A DNA stretch of 64,000 nt from Mesocentrotus franciscanus (taxonomy: Eukaryota > Echinodermata > Echinoidea > Camarodonta > Strongylocentrotidae), in the NCBI GenBank assembly GCA_037976565.1, contig CP137674.1:5889284-5953283 (forward strand), given 5' to 3'. Below are positions 37,625 to 47,835 of this stretch, piece after piece (the first letter of the stretch is position 1; each line of letters begins with the position of its first letter). Below the pieces are notes generated by a model. That model worked only from the letters and a program-made list of their open reading frames with translations, made no database searches and was not told the DNA's origin. A program made the translations under genes and the position numbers.

Positions 37625-39050
37625 CGACCATAGAGACTCTTAATTAAACAAACAACACTAACTGTCTTTGTCGGGTATGCCGCCATTCAATACATCTGCA
37701 TACCGAACACTTCTGTAAGAGCCGGTTGCCCTGGCAACTTCAATGCTCTTCTCGGAAAAATCCACCCCATGGAGGTTGGTAAACCCACGCTTGGCTATCT
37801 GAAATCAGATGATAAAAATATTTGTTTATTTATGTATTTATTTACTCATTTATACATATATATATATATATATATACATTTTTTTGGTTAAATTTATTTA
37901 TTTACTTAATTCATTCATTCATCTATCTATTGTTTCATTGATTTATATATCAACTATTCCATTGTTCTATTCATTACTCACTACCCCCTTATTTGCTTGT
38001 TCGTAATCAATTTTGCAGTTGCCTTAGTTTGCTGAATAAACCCGACTCCAAACCACCGCCGATCGACAGAATCGTGGCTTTTCGGCAAAGTTCGGAGCAA
38101 TGTAATTTCCTGTTCGTTTTTTCTTGGTCTGATGTCGATCTACTAGGTCTAGGTGGGGCTCGGGTATTACTCTTACCTGTTCTCCCACTTGCCCTGTTCC
38201 ACAGCCTACATCCAGGATCTTACAATCTTTGTCCCGGATGATCTCAGCCATCTTCATCGCTCCGATTTCTGGCCCATTGTACGCCGCTTTGGCATAGTCC
38301 TGTTAAAGAATTATTAAAGAAAAGGGTCATTTTCAGTGAAGATGAAAAATATAGTCAAACCTGTGTTAGTGGCCACCTCCCTATACTTACGACCTGTGTA
38401 TAGTGACCATGTATCTTGTCTCCATCGAGAAAGAATTTGTGTTGTAAAACCTCTAAAGGAAGGCCACCTGCCGGACAGTGGCCACTTTTTCTGTTTACCT
38501 TGGGAGAACTTGACAGACAGGTTTGACTGTAATATGTGAGCTTTCTCATAATTAGCCTGTATTATGTCAGTTTGGAATAACAATACTCGAAATGCCACAT
38601 GAAAGGGATTCCTCTTGAAATTCCCGCCATATTCCAATTATAACTAATAAAAGTATAAGGCTCCTTATTCATTATAGTAGACTAGGCCAAATTGAGCTTA
38701 GTCCAGTGGTTAATAGAGCACCAGGTGTAAGTTTGTTTGTTTTTCTGAAAAAAAGGGTATTAAATTCACCCGAAATGAATGAACGAAATGAATCCAGTGA
38801 TAAAATTAAAATTTCATGTTGAAATGAATTTTGTTCACCTATTATGATAATGTTTATGGAATGAGAAGGTAGACTACTTTTTGGGGTTGAAACCAAATTA
38901 AAGTTGATATAATTTGAATACCGGCCTATTTGTTACCTGGTTGTATTTCTGACTCCAGTCGTTGTATGCTGTTTGGAGGGCCTGACCCCTGATTTCGCCC
39001 GAAGTAGTTGCATGGATGAGATCCCAGTGATTTGATGAAGTCATATCCAT
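26880..39050 (-). CDS. METTL27-like SAM-dependent methyltransferase (5 exons, 217 aa)
   Basis: Class I methyltransferase resembling METTL27/WBSCR27, presumably soluble; its substrate is not established. Coding exons, 5' to 3': 39050-38937, 38299-38177, 37798-37663, 36025-35933 and 27067-26880. All introns are GT-AG and the joined frame is 218 codons including the stop. Residues 66-75 read ILDVGCGTGQ, the SAM-binding motif I; GVDFS (90-94) gives the acidic residue Asp92 at the end of strand 2; EYDALVTVGTF (126-136) and VVKPGGLIVMVMRE (about 152-165) correspond to motifs post-II and III. The C-terminus VPNYIHDMAGIIFVF matches the family's conserved ending. Length is a little shorter than human METTL27 (245 aa). 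The last intron is 8,865 bp because of nested LINEs and a tandem duplication. Convergent with the SLC6 gene. Confidence 0.9.
27187..27742. repeat. Second tandem duplication, copy 1 (intronic)
   Basis: Contains, in order, CCCAATTTTCATAG, TTCGCCCACTTAATTG, CTCTTTCCGCCCCTGCTG, GCAAAATGTGATGCCAAT, an ATC microsatellite and AGTGGCGTAGCGGGGTCAACC. The same series recurs from 27746 and, after a 7.3-kb interruption, from 35331. It supplies the empty-site sequence for that interruption. Confidence 0.8.
27632..27688. repeat. ATC trinucleotide microsatellite
   Basis: About a dozen CAT/ATC units. The corresponding array in the duplicate copy at 35494-35545 is shorter and interrupted, so the array has changed length since duplication. 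Confidence 0.9.
28376..31426 (-). pseudogene. LINE-B ORF2, endonuclease-reverse transcriptase, inactivated
   Basis: The endonuclease shows AHLNIHS, GLNETF, GDFN and ISDH; the RT shows NYRPISILP, SGFRPKHSTATAL, FDTVDHELLL, GVPQGSILGP and the catalytic YADDTT; the C-terminal region ends WDKLDNSMRT. One frame runs nearly throughout, broken by a TAA near 30846, a frameshifted stretch between about 29141 and 29050 that later returns to frame, and a TGA near 28816. The ATG at 31426 overlaps the end of ORF1 by 43 bases in another frame. About 1,017 codons in total. Confidence 0.9.
31384..32358 (-). CDS. LINE-B ORF1 with SGNH hydrolase-like domain
   Basis: 324 codons, intact. The SGNH/GDSL signature is visible: GDS (nucleophile Ser122) and DGVH (Asp239, His242), with FIDNGNI between them. 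The usual central GxND block is replaced by a divergent KGNGSAS stretch, so oxyanion-hole function is doubtful. Residues 55-91 and 92-128 form an internal duplication (MSTSDQI, HRQRRL, LPDVVIEG versus VPDAVFEG). The C-terminal SYAEVV is common in LINE ORF1 proteins. The true start may lie downstream of the first Met. Confidence 0.8.
   Translation of the reverse strand: MFVYSYLHCYILCELPNNPARYDKRPGNVYNVPTKSRFDVLADKHVTDTEPSTSMSTSDQIKEYRDGHRQRRLFDVPDAVFEGTDAKSSTLMSTSDQINKFRQEHRQRRLSELPDVVIEGDSMIKHIEGRLLSRKRKVVCHPNPGAKVADISSKKATEGVQTKGNGSASTADDIIALADVISAKGCEVCLSSVIYRRWESVHQRRSVDGVNERLKRAARERRWGFIDNGNIGDRHLGRDGVHINKAGQAVLASNLRHFIERPQGPPTPTQQRSYAEVVGSSTQDFEMIAPRGRLKSAPALPLLPLTKAQQGWHEHLRLVMATCS
32337..32664 (-). 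repeat. Two identical 164-bp tandem repeats at the LINE-B 5' end
   Basis: Units 32337-32500 and 32501-32664 look identical base for base. They lie in the 5' UTR and ORF1 start region of LINE-B. Tandem 5' monomers are known as promoter units in some LINE families; here that role is inferred. Perfect identity indicates very recent duplication. Confidence 0.85.
32665..33255. other. Stretch between LINE-B and LINE-C
   Basis: AT-rich, with a 146-codon minus-strand open frame (33251-32811) that is Phe/Leu/Ser-rich and has no recognised motif. It is most likely extra 5' UTR of LINE-B or 3' UTR of LINE-C. Confidence 0.4.
33309..35330 (-). pseudogene. LINE-C reverse transcriptase pseudogene
   Basis: Fragments at 34828-35330 (fingers and palm with FADDT), 33738-33973 together with the piece before the MITE, and 33309-33635 (C-terminal). 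Removing the MITE and one TTAA restores frame across MRISC/LRKNIAEPV, showing that the MITE hit an otherwise continuous sequence. Confidence 0.85.
33978..34750. mobile_element. TTAA-flanked MITE, copy 1 (773 bp)
   Basis: Termini AGGCCAAGTCCACTCC and GGAGTGGACTTGTACT are inverted, with terminal repeats extending for over 100 bp. TTAA lies on both sides (33974-33977, 34751-34754). A second copy sits at 60964-61708 with the same TTAA flanks. TTAA target duplications are the hallmark of piggyBac-type (also some Kolobok) transposition. No transposase is encoded. Confidence 0.92.
35494..35545. repeat. ATC microsatellite in duplicate copy 2
   Basis: Interrupted ATC/CAT array corresponding to 27632-27688. 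Confidence 0.85.
35933..36025 (-). CDS. METTL27-like coding exon 4
   Basis: Acceptor GATTTTCAG, donor GTAAAC. Encodes residues 125 (split) to 156 (split): EYDALVTVGTFVPGHLNTPCF and GRVVKPG. The EYDALV segment is the methyltransferase motif after strand 4. Phase 1 on both sides. Confidence 0.9.
36290..36540. repeat. ATT/AAT microsatellite tract
   Basis: Imperfect ATT trinucleotide repeats about 200 bp long, passing into an AGT run at 36515-36540 that borders the element below. Confidence 0.9.
36541..37088. mobile_element. 548-bp inverted-repeat element between AGT microsatellites
   Basis: Termini TAGGTTTTCCGTCC and GGACGGGAAATCCTA are inverted over about 44 bp (TTTTAACA...TTCAAGTTCAT versus its complement). 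TA lies on each side, consistent with a TA target duplication. AGT/AGC repeats abut both ends, so it either inserted in a microsatellite or seeded one. It is located in intron 3 of the methyltransferase gene. No coding capacity. Confidence 0.7.
37092..37200. repeat. AGT trinucleotide microsatellite
   Basis: Long AGT/AGC run with few interruptions, to the right of the 548-bp inverted-repeat element. Confidence 0.9.
37450..37625. repeat. AGT trinucleotide microsatellite
   Basis: A second AGT array with TATAGTAGTAGTAA higher-order units at about 37550-37595. It ends 38 bases from the donor of methyltransferase exon 3. Confidence 0.9.
37663..37798 (-). CDS. METTL27-like coding exon 3
   Basis: Acceptor CTGATTTCAG, donor GTTAGT. 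Encodes residues 80-124 plus one base: IAKRGFTNLHGVDFSEKSIE, then YRSVRYADVL. Contains Asp92, expected to bind the ribose of SAM. Confidence 0.9.
37854..37876. repeat. TA dinucleotide microsatellite
   Basis: TA run in intron 2 of the methyltransferase gene. Confidence 0.8.
38177..38299 (-). CDS. METTL27-like coding exon 2 (SAM-binding motif I)
   Basis: Acceptor TTCTTTAACAG, donor GTAAGA. Encodes residues 39-79, including KILDVGCGTGQVGEQ, the glycine-rich SAM-binding loop. Phase 0 on both sides. Confidence 0.93.
38352..38529. mobile_element. TA-flanked mariner-type MITE, copy 1 (178 bp)
   Basis: Termini TAGTCAAACCTGTG and CAGGTTTGACTG are inverted, with TA at 38350-38351 and 38530-38531. The same termini bound 62609-62775. 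TA duplication and small size suggest a Tc1/mariner-derived MITE. It sits in intron 1 of the methyltransferase gene. Confidence 0.75.
38937..39050 (-). CDS. METTL27-like coding exon 1
   Basis: Encodes residues 1-38, MDMTSSNHWDLIHATTSGEI to DWSQKYNQ, with donor GTAACA in phase 0. An in-frame TAA lies 12 bases upstream of the ATG, so this is the first possible Met. A CT-rich tract ending TTCCAG about 20 bases upstream could be the acceptor of a 5' UTR intron. Confidence 0.85.
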
Positions 39051-39069
39051 TCTGAACCGTTATAGATTG

Positions 39070-39121
39070 ACTGGAAGAGGGAGAGGGGGGAGAAAGAGAG
39101 AAAGAGAGAGAGATAGAGGGA

Positions 39122-39158
<37 letters not shown>

Positions 39159-39165
39159 GGGGGTT
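39070..39165. repeat. GA/CT microsatellite beside exon 1
   Basis: Nearly pure AG repeats. On the minus strand they form the polypyrimidine tract in front of the possible acceptor of methyltransferase exon 1. Confidence 0.9.
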
Positions 39166-39169
39166 CAGA

Positions 39170-39870
39170 GAGAAAGGCCGAAGAACAACAGTTAGAGAGA
39201 TAGACGGACGATAGACGGACAGACAAAGGTATGATATGAGAAAGAGAGTAGGGGACATGGACAAAACAGAGGAGATGTCACTCGATCTCATTTTGCATGT
39301 CCAACAGCACCCTAACGCAATCCTAAATGACGCCTCGTGTGCAACGCGCTTAAGCAAGGAGCTTGTGCCTGACACAAAGTTTGGTGCAGCTAATGCTCTG
39401 GACACATCTTGCCCGTGCTTGTCCAGAACTACGGTAGGGTCGTAGGCCAGTTCGCGGGATTCGCACATCATTACGATTCTTCGTGGGGTTATTCCATCAC
39501 TCACATACATACTCCCACATAAATGCAATAACCCTTGAGGCGAACTCGCAAACCCCGTGCAGGTGCCTTGCGAATGCCGTGCGACGGCTCCATATGGCTG
39601 TGTACTGCGCCACGCGGCTCCGTGAACCACCGCAAGTAGCCCGAGTGTGATGTTCGCAAGAAGCCCTTGCTAGGTTTGCAAAGAAGTACAACGGCTGCAC
39701 ATGTCACATGGATTCATAAAAAAATGTTAGATTATTAGACACCTCGTAAAAACCCTCCTGTAGGCTCTTGCGTGTTCAGCGTGCCTGGGAATTTTCTGCG
39801 AAATCCATTGTAGACAAGACGCAGAGTGGTGAACAGCCAGTTGTGACCATGGCTTCATGAAAAAAATAAC
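39170..39870. other. CpG-richer stretch upstream of the methyltransferase gene
   Basis: GC and CpG are higher than in the surroundings at about 39500-39680. It may include the promoter or a 5' non-coding exon of the minus-strand gene, or be an unrelated repeat. I cannot identify a coding exon. Confidence 0.3.
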
Positions 39871-39881
39871 ACCGTCCAGTG

Positions 39882-40024
39882 CCCTGTTTCATAAAACTTG
39901 TTTTCAATAAGAAATGCTAAATTTCCATGGCACATTTGCTCTGAGCCAATCAAAGGCCACGATTTCAGTAGTTTATAACAGTTATTGTAACTTGCTATCG
40001 ATAACAAGTTTTATGAAAACAGGG
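39882..40024. mobile_element. 143-bp inverted-repeat MITE
   Basis: Termini CCCTGTTTCATAAAACTTGTT and its inverted counterpart (GATAACAAGTTTTATG then AAAACAGGG) bound a short AT-rich core. TCCAG near both ends hints at a target duplication, but its register is not clean. Confidence 0.6.
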
Positions 40025-40960
40025 TCCAGATTCTAGACTACTACTACGGTCGACGTGTGACAATGTGCGAGAGTGACATGGAAAATATGCGTGCAAAATA
40101 ACGGTAAATGTCAGCAAAGGCTCAGCCGCCCCTCTCCCCCTCCTCCCACTCCTCTTCCCCGCTACTCCATCTCCCTCACTCTTATCTGTTTTTTTTAATT
40201 TAAAACAAAACAAAAAAAAATCTGTTTTGTCCCTTCATCTTCTATTTCTCTCATTCTCTCTTCCTTACTCACTCATTCTATTCTAGTATTGTATATTCTG
40301 CCGGTTTCTCCGTTCAAATAACAAATACAAGGTTATACATTTTTACATAAGTATTACATACATAGCCAAGCATGTCTAATAATATTATACAACAACCATA
40401 ATACAAAGCATACAAACAAGTATAACGGATATTTGTATATATTTTTCATTGAACTAAAGAGATAAATTTCAGAACGCAGGAGACCGCCATCGTGAGCGGT
40501 TAGGCTGGAAATGGATGGCGGCCTCGTGAAAAAAACTCTCTTGGTAAAACCTAGTGATCAAGTGGGTGCAGTGCAATTGCAGGTGCGGGTGCAGCAGACG
40601 GCAGTTGAGTAAAAGGAATATTAAATCATGGTTTCAGACAAAGCTATTATACTAATTTAGAGCGTTTGGCACATATGATTGTATTATTTTTCGTTTAAGT
40701 GTGGCTTTCAAGGAATAGAGGGTTGAACAAGATTTGATGTTGTCGGGAAAATTATTCCAAATATCCGGACCACAATGTCTAATGGATTTGTGAGTTATTA
40801 ATAATTGGGGTTAGTTAGATGGAAATTTCTAGATATGCGAGTGGGGTAGGAATGAACAGAACAATGGAAACTAAACATGTTATCAAAGGATGGTGGAAGT
40901 TGTTTATTAATATACTTGAACATAATAACTGCTACTTGAATATTATTCAAATTAATTTTT

Positions 40961-43693
40961 TTAGTGTTCTAAGTTTAGAGAATAAGGGGTCAGTGTGAGC
41001 CAAATAATGTGATCCTGTACAAATACGGATAGCTCTCTTTTGTAATTTAAAAATATGCTTTTGGAAATGCTCATTGTAACGTGGTGTAGATGCTCATTCC
41101 ATGTCAAAGCTTCATCTATAATTACACCCCAAAACTTGGACTTAGTCTTCCTCTCTATTGTCATATCGTCGGTCTCAATATATACTAGTGGGTCCCTATT
41201 GTGAGAATGATGTTTAAAATACATGAAATGAGTTTTTTTTTATATTAAGAGAAAGTTTATTGGACTTAAACCAGTTTGATACTTTATCAATTTCATGATT
41301 TAAGATATTGTTTAATGAGTTAAGGTCTTTGTGAGAACAAAAAATATTTGTGTCGTCAGCAAATAGGACAAAAGAAAGAAGGAAGGATGTATTGATAATG
41401 TTGTTGACATCGAGCAGAAATAAAAGAGGGCCCAGAATAGAGCCTTGAGGGACACCACATTTGACTAATAGGGAATCAGAATTATATCCATTGAATGCAA
41501 CATATTGTCTTCTGTTTGTTAAATAATCTTTAAACCATGAGAGTGATTGACCTCGAATCCCATAATTATTGAGTTTGGAAAGTAGGATAGCGTGATTGAG
41601 CGTATCAAACGCTTTACTCAGGTCACAGAATATACCAATAGCATGTTCTTTGTTAGCCTTGGCGCTTGTAATGTTGTCATAAATTTGAATGCTAGGTCAG
41701 TTGAGTAATTTTTCCTGAAACCATATTGATTTGAATTAAGTATATTGTGTTTAATAATGCTAAATATATTACTCATTGCGGATGTAGTATCGAAAATAAT
41801 ATCGCTAGTGATATTCGTTTGTCTCGCAATGTGGTCAATAAGGAATCTAAAAGATCTCGACGTTTCGTGCGCCGCTGCAACACTTCGTCAGGTGATAAAA
41901 ACTAATGTAAGCAAGGGTGCTTTATACTCTACGGGAGGACCGGCGCGAATATATTGTGTTTGTTGATAAATTTATATAGCCTAGTATAAACAATTTTTTC
42001 TAAGACTTTTGATATACTTGGAAGTAAAGAAATGGGGCGATAATTGCTGATTTCATGGGGATCGTCTTTTTTAAAAATTGGATTGACTTTAGCTGTTTTA
42101 AATAAATCAGGGAATACACCTTGTGATAACGAGTGATTAAATATGTGAGTTAAAGGCAAAGCAAGTGAGTAGATTATTTCTTTTAGAAGAGACATACGTA
42201 TTATATCGTAACCATGAGATTTTGAGTTGTTAAGAGATCGGATAATGTTGATAATTTAATTGGGGTTTGTTGGGTTTAAGAAAAAAGACTCTTGATTTTG
42301 TTCGGAAATTTTGTTCGAAAGTCTGAGAAAAGAGCATTGGGGCAGTTAATTTTGCTGGCGAGTTCGGGTCCGATATTCGTAAAAATGAATTAAATGAGTT
42401 TGCATACAGACTATGATCATCTATTTTAGTACCATTTAGAGTCATATTATCGGTGGGTGGGGGATCTGTCTTTGTTCCCATAACCTCTTTGGTGATTTTC
42501 CAATTCGCATTAGTATTTGAACTGGCCTTTTTTATTCTATCAGAAAAATATAATCTATGCGATAAACGGATTAATTTTGTTAATTTATTGCGATATATCT
42601 TATATGTATTTAAGTTATTGTGAGCTGGATTGCGTATGTGTAGTTTATAGAGGCGATTCCGTGTTTGTATGGCTTTCAATAAACCTTTCGTTATCCAAGG
42701 TTTCTTGGGTTTACTTCGTTGTTTTTCACTTTGACTACAGGGATATTCTTATCATAGTAGTATTGCAATTTGTTATTAAGGTGATTATATGCGATATTGA
42801 CGTCGTCTTCATTGTAGACATCTGTCCATCCCTCTAGAAATAAATCTTGTTTCAGTAATTCTATATTATGTTTAGATTCTTTGCGATATAAATACTCATC
42901 AAATGATTTAGGGTTACATAATTGGCATTCACAAGGTAAAAATATTGGGAGGTGATCAGAAACTTCAGAACATAATATTCCCCCGATAGTTTTGTTATTA
43001 TGTACGTTGGAAAAAATATTATCAATCTGAGTTGATGAATGCAAATTAGTTCTAGTAGGTTTATTAATAATCCAACGGAAATCATATGAATACATTAATT
43101 GCATAAAATTAGTTTAATTAGCATTATCAGATGAGGGCAGGAAATTTATATTAAAGTCACCAAGCATGAAAATATGTTTATTTTCATCCCCTATTTTATG
43201 AAGATGTATATCCAGTTCATTATAGAATAAATCAAAATTAGAGTCAGGGGGTCTATAAATTAAAACTATAATGACATTTTTGAGATTTGAGTTGTCAATT
43301 TCAATAAACAATGATTCTGCTTGTGTTAGTTTTACATCGGAACGGATTTTGAATTTTAAATTTTGAGCAATATAAAAAGCAACGCCTCCACCTCTTCTTC
43401 CCTATACGGTCTGCCCTGATCAACTTATAATTCGGCAAATTAAACATATTTGGGGAATGTTCATGTAGCCATGTCTCACTTATACCAATGACGGAAAATG
43501 CAAAGTTATTTAAGGAGTGAAGAAGGTTGTCAAAATATTCAAAATTCCTGTTCAAACTTTTTGAGTTGATATGTAAAAGTGAAATATTACCTGGATTATG
43601 AGAAAATGTATTTTTAAATTCTAGGGGTGTGTAATATTGGCTATCGTGTATATCGTCAAGGAGAACGTCGGGAGTAAAGGCGTGTGAAACCAT
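40961..43693 (-). pseudogene. LINE-E ORF2 pseudogene (endonuclease-RT)
   Basis: Open blocks at 43693-43301, 43311-43114, 43104-42691, 42679-42230, 42195-41962, and then frameshifted RT down to 40961. The order of EN, linker and RT motifs is intact. The block change near 43400 is a frameshift within the endonuclease; the one near 43112 is a nonsense codon in the same frame. Confidence 0.82.
41753..41949 (-). mobile_element. 197-bp insertion with 12-bp TSD, Penelope/hammerhead-like
   Basis: TATATTGTGTTT occurs at 41741-41752 and 41950-41961; removing the insert and one copy restores NKHNILNSNQYGFRK of the LINE-E RT. On the minus strand the insert contains CTGACGA and, 18 bases later, GAAACGTC, resembling the conserved cores of a hammerhead ribozyme with a minimal stem III, as reported for Penelope-like elements. 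The insert bounds are firm; the ribozyme reading is a hypothesis. Confidence 0.7.
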
Positions 43694-46600
43694 TTAGTGA
43701 TATAAAAATGTAAAGTACTGGTAATTTGGAGGGTGATCAACTGCAAGTCTGGTTCGTGTGCGTTTGCAAGTGCACGGTGGTGCGTTCGTGTGTGTACGTA
43801 GTGCAAGTGTGTAGGTAATTTTAATGTACCATACAATTGAGAAAACAATGAGACCCATCTTGGTCAGTTACAATAGATAGTTGCAGAAGAGCAGAGCCCG
43901 ACCACCTGAGCAAAAGGTGTAATCTTTTGACTCACGGAATAGGGGAGAAAACATTCATTAAAACCAATATAAAATAAATACTTGTCTTCAACCCTGTGGA
44001 AAGTGCACTTTTTATTCATGCATGATACAAGATGCATCCCATGATCCCTGGAAGTTTTAACTAAATTAAATAGCTTCCAAGGGTCAAGTATGTTTAATAC
44101 TTAATAAGTATATAATAATAATATATGATCTAGAGATTTAAAAACAAAAAAAATCTTTCCCTCTTTTTGAATTTTTGGTCATAAATATAAGTGAAAGCCA
44201 GATTGTCCACACAATGGGCCCGTGACGTGGTCAGGCCATTTGCCAACGTCAACTGCGCGTATACGGACGAGTTCCGTGAGTAACACAGGTGAAATTACAA
44301 AATAGATCGATTTGCTCCTAGATCGTTATGATAGCATACAAGTACCCAATATAGCTTCATTACTCGTTTGGTATGCAAATGTTAATGCTTACGTTTACAC
44401 TATGTTCCCGGCGGCTAAGGCAGCCCCGTTTGCCCGAAACGTAGAAACACGTAAGTGAAAGTGTTATTTTCACATTTAAAAATATCTGCCATTGCAAGTT
44501 TTGTTGGTCTTGCCAGTTTTCTCATGTTCTATCACGGTTTCATGACGGGCCGTGGGAGAAAGAAGATGCTGTCCCGGAGGCTCCAAGGCACACTACGGTT
44601 CGGCCTGCGGTCTACCACTTGAGCCAGTACGTTCTCTGCCGGCCCTGTCACGTTCAATGGGGTCATAACGTTCTGATCAAGGTCTGACACGTTTTTCACG
44701 TTCTGTCAAAGCTTTCTACATGATGAAACATGCACACCGGGCAGCTTTGAAGCATGTTTTTGTCCATTGTATAAAATTAGGTCTGACATGTCTGACATAG
44801 CAACTTATATGTTGCTATTGTTTGTGTATTGGAACAGGTGGTCAACTTTGGCAAAGTTACATACCACTTTCTCAAGTTAGCTCACTGATGACTGACAGAT
44901 GATGTCACAAGCTGAGATCAGGATCTTTAGGATGGTGACGTTTGAAAGGTATTTCAAAAAATTTAAAAATCAAAACACATTGATACACGTCTGTAAAAAT
45001 GCAGTACACACATACACACATATGAATCATTGTATCCTGAGACCAACGCGTTGTGGTAAGCGTTCCTGGATGGAGAGCGCAACGGCTGATCAACATGAAG
45101 GTCGGCCGGCCGTGGCTCAATCACGCCAATTACAAATACCCAATCAAGCATCAGCCTCCAAGTATTTGTTAGAGCTAACCAATACAGTATTTGTAAAATT
45201 TTGTATGCACCTAGACCCTGCATTACAACGGTTACTAAACTTCTCATCCGCACATGTGACTGCCGTGGCAATTTTTTGACAGTTTAAAAATCTGGCCCGG
45301 CATCCACGGCAATCACGGTCTGTCACGTTTGCCATTCCGTCACCCGCGTTGTCTCACGTCCATGCCGTTTTGTCCACGGTGGCATGAAACGTGATATGCC
45401 AATGGCCGCCGGGAATGAATAGTGCAAACGTAGCATAAGAGTTAACAATCAGGGAGACCCGCTTCAAACATTTGAGTATAATCATATCATAACAAAGGTG
45501 AAAGTGTTGATTTTGACATGTTGCTTTAAAGGGCATTTGGAATCCAAATGCAAGTTTATTCATGTTGGTGACTCCTGCATACATCTCATGTTTTGATATG
45601 TATTGATTCATGCATGTGATTTCAAGGACAGGTAAAATATGTTTTTTTTGCTATAACTTTTTGATAACCTAATCAATTATTTCGAAAATTGGCACACAAC
45701 TGTCAAACGATCTTGGACATGTTATTGAAAAGTTTCATGGGGCTAGCTATAATAGTTTTAAAGTTATGATGAGTTTAAAATATTTTGCGCATTTTTCAAA
45801 AAACGCCATCTTCGGCGCCATTTTTGAAGTGTTCGCTCTTCATAAACCTATTCAAATTTCTTTTTTTTAGAAAGCTCATATCTTGACCCAATTACATTTG
45901 AAAAAGGTACAGATCAGCTAAAAGATTATTGAGTTATACGAATTCCAAAATATTCACTTTAAAAAATTGAGAGGGCACTATTTAAAAATGTAAGCGATAT
46001 TTAATTTTTTTGGTCAGATTATTTTCCATCTTTAAATATATTAGTGATATAAATTTCATGTCAAGATTATATTCAATTACAAAGTTATTAAAGATTTACA
46101 TTTTTCAAGGTCATTTTAACTTTTTAGAATATTGGACACGTGATTACTAATGAAGATGAGTGTTTCAGTGATCGATACGGATTCAGTTTATTAAGTCGAT
46201 CAAGTGGATTGATTAAAATTATGTTTAGCGCCATCTAGAGGCTTCTGAATTTGCTGTGAGGAAATGGCACCCTTTTGATTCCAGCCAGAAATCTGTTAAT
46301 ATTGGAGGCATCCTGGTGCAGTAATGATGTTAAATGCACATAAGAAGGCAGAATGAAGGTATGTAAAGATGCAACGTCATGAATGTTGTATATAAATGTT
46401 GTAATGATGAGATATTCTATGATTAAGTACATTTTTATACGCACATAAATAGCTGTGTACATAATACATGGGTGTAACTTCATACAACGTTGAACTGTAG
46501 CCAAGACGGTACGTGTCAGCTCACATACCACATGTTATTGTTATGTAATGTAGATTACGGCACGCAAGTGAAAGGTACACGCATGCAAGAATGTAAACCA

Positions 46601-47319
46601 AGATTTGCTTAGTTTGAGTTAATGTACTAGATGAGCCATTTGGGTGCATAATTATATGAGAAAGTTGGTACATGATTTATACATGTTTCTATTGGTAGTT
46701 TATAGATGGTTTAGTTGTAAAGATACATGCTGTAAGTATGAACAAAAGTGATTTAAGAAGGATACAAAGGGTGTATGTCAAAAGTCTGACTTAGGTCAAT
46801 TAAGCATGGTTACAGATATAGCTAGAATTGTATTTAGTTTATATGCAGTACAGGTTAATGTGTGAGATTAGGAAAAGAGTTAAAGCAAAGGTTAAACCAA
46901 GGGGTTAATTAGAGCATGTGAGATGCATATATTATTAATACGAGTCACTAGGTTTTCTCTGTTTATATGTATTCATGAACAGTTGATTTATGATCCGTTC
47001 GATCTATTTCATTTATACAGTTTTTACGGAGCATTTTGGAGCAACGATAAGTTTGGAAAAATAAAGAAACGACCAAGCAAATTCAAAGATGCTTCAGCTA
47101 CAATGAGGTCATATCGAGTTTACGTTCACTTACCGAATGTAAGGCAACTCATGCACTGACTAAGAAGTCTGTACGACATTCTGTTGTTGAGATAAGATGG
47201 TCGAAAGACATGCATGAAAAACAACAAAATGCCGCCTGAAGGTCATGTGACCACTTTTTCGAGTAATAAATAATATTAAGAATAAAGAAGATAGAAGAAA
47301 CTTGACGAAATTAAGAGGT

Positions 47320-47353
47320 GATCCGTTGGATCGCTACGCGACGGATCACCTAA
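47320..47353. repeat. Short hairpin
   Basis: AGGTGATCCGT and ACGGATCACCT form an 11-bp perfect stem around a 12-base loop that itself contains a small inverted repeat (GATCGC/GCTACGCG). It is probably the end of a dispersed repeat; it directly adjoins an AAT/AGT repeat. Confidence 0.6.
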
Positions 47354-47359
47354 TAATAA

Positions 47360-47835
47360 TTATTATGATACTGCTGCTATTACTACTACCACTTCTACTA
47401 GGAAGAAGAAGATGAAGAAGGGGAAGGAGAAGAATCATTTTAGAGATATTAGTAATTACATTCTCTATGATCGGAACATAACCATGCACATTACATACTC
47501 CGTGGTAAGGAGGAATTAAGCGAAGGAAAAGGAAGGCAATGACGAAGAGAGAGAATATGGCCCGGGTTCAAATTCAGTTTTCTATAGAATTATTAAACCC
47601 GGTACTGATGATCATTTACCTGCCATATTATTGCCACGTGACGCTACATAAAAATAGTACCACAGTGTTGTTTATTGTCAACTTTGTTGTCGCTAAGATT
47701 CAGCAATCGCTGCTGAGATTGCTTTTCCTAAAATTACCATGATACATACAGCTAAAGATAACACTATGATCTACCAACATGATATTGTCTTGAAAACAGT
47801 CAGAAAACATTAGAACTAGAAAGAATAAGACACGA
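47360..47835 (-). repeat. Dispersed repeat family R, inverted copy
   Basis: The reverse complement matches 61905-62600 and 62985-63960: AAAGCAATC, TTTAGCGACAA, AAATGATCATCAGTACCGGG, GAAAACTGAATTTGAACCCGGGCC-like sequence, GTCATTGCCTTCCTTTTCC, then trinucleotide repeats. Internally deleted relative to the other copies. Confidence 0.75.

Larger units (their letters stand above)
40310..43850 (-). mobile_element. LINE-E: decayed CR1-type non-LTR retrotransposon
   Basis: The minus strand carries endonuclease (LLHINSKSLN, GISETWL, LIYRPPDSN, LGDFNINF, VSDHLPIF), then RT (NYRPISLLPSISKVLEKI, YGFRKNYSTDLAF, GSILGPLLF, FADDTN) and a C-terminal region at 41224-40961. Several frameshifts and nonsense codons, e.g. 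TAA near 43112, break it. A 197-bp insertion with a 12-bp target duplication lies at 41753-41949. The ends of the element are approximate. Confidence 0.85.

Noticed and set aside
38926..39630. 234-codon minus-strand ORF over methyltransferase exon 1
   Set aside because: It is in a different frame from the methyltransferase, runs through a GA microsatellite and does not follow the exon-intron structure.
44899..45279. 126-codon plus-strand ORF considered as a host gene
   Set aside because: No recognisable domain, mirrored by ORFs on the other strand, and no supporting exon structure nearby.
47320..47353. Hairpin considered as a tRNA or regulatory RNA
   Set aside because: It lacks tRNA arms or a box structure and adjoins repeat family R; it is better explained as a repeat terminus.
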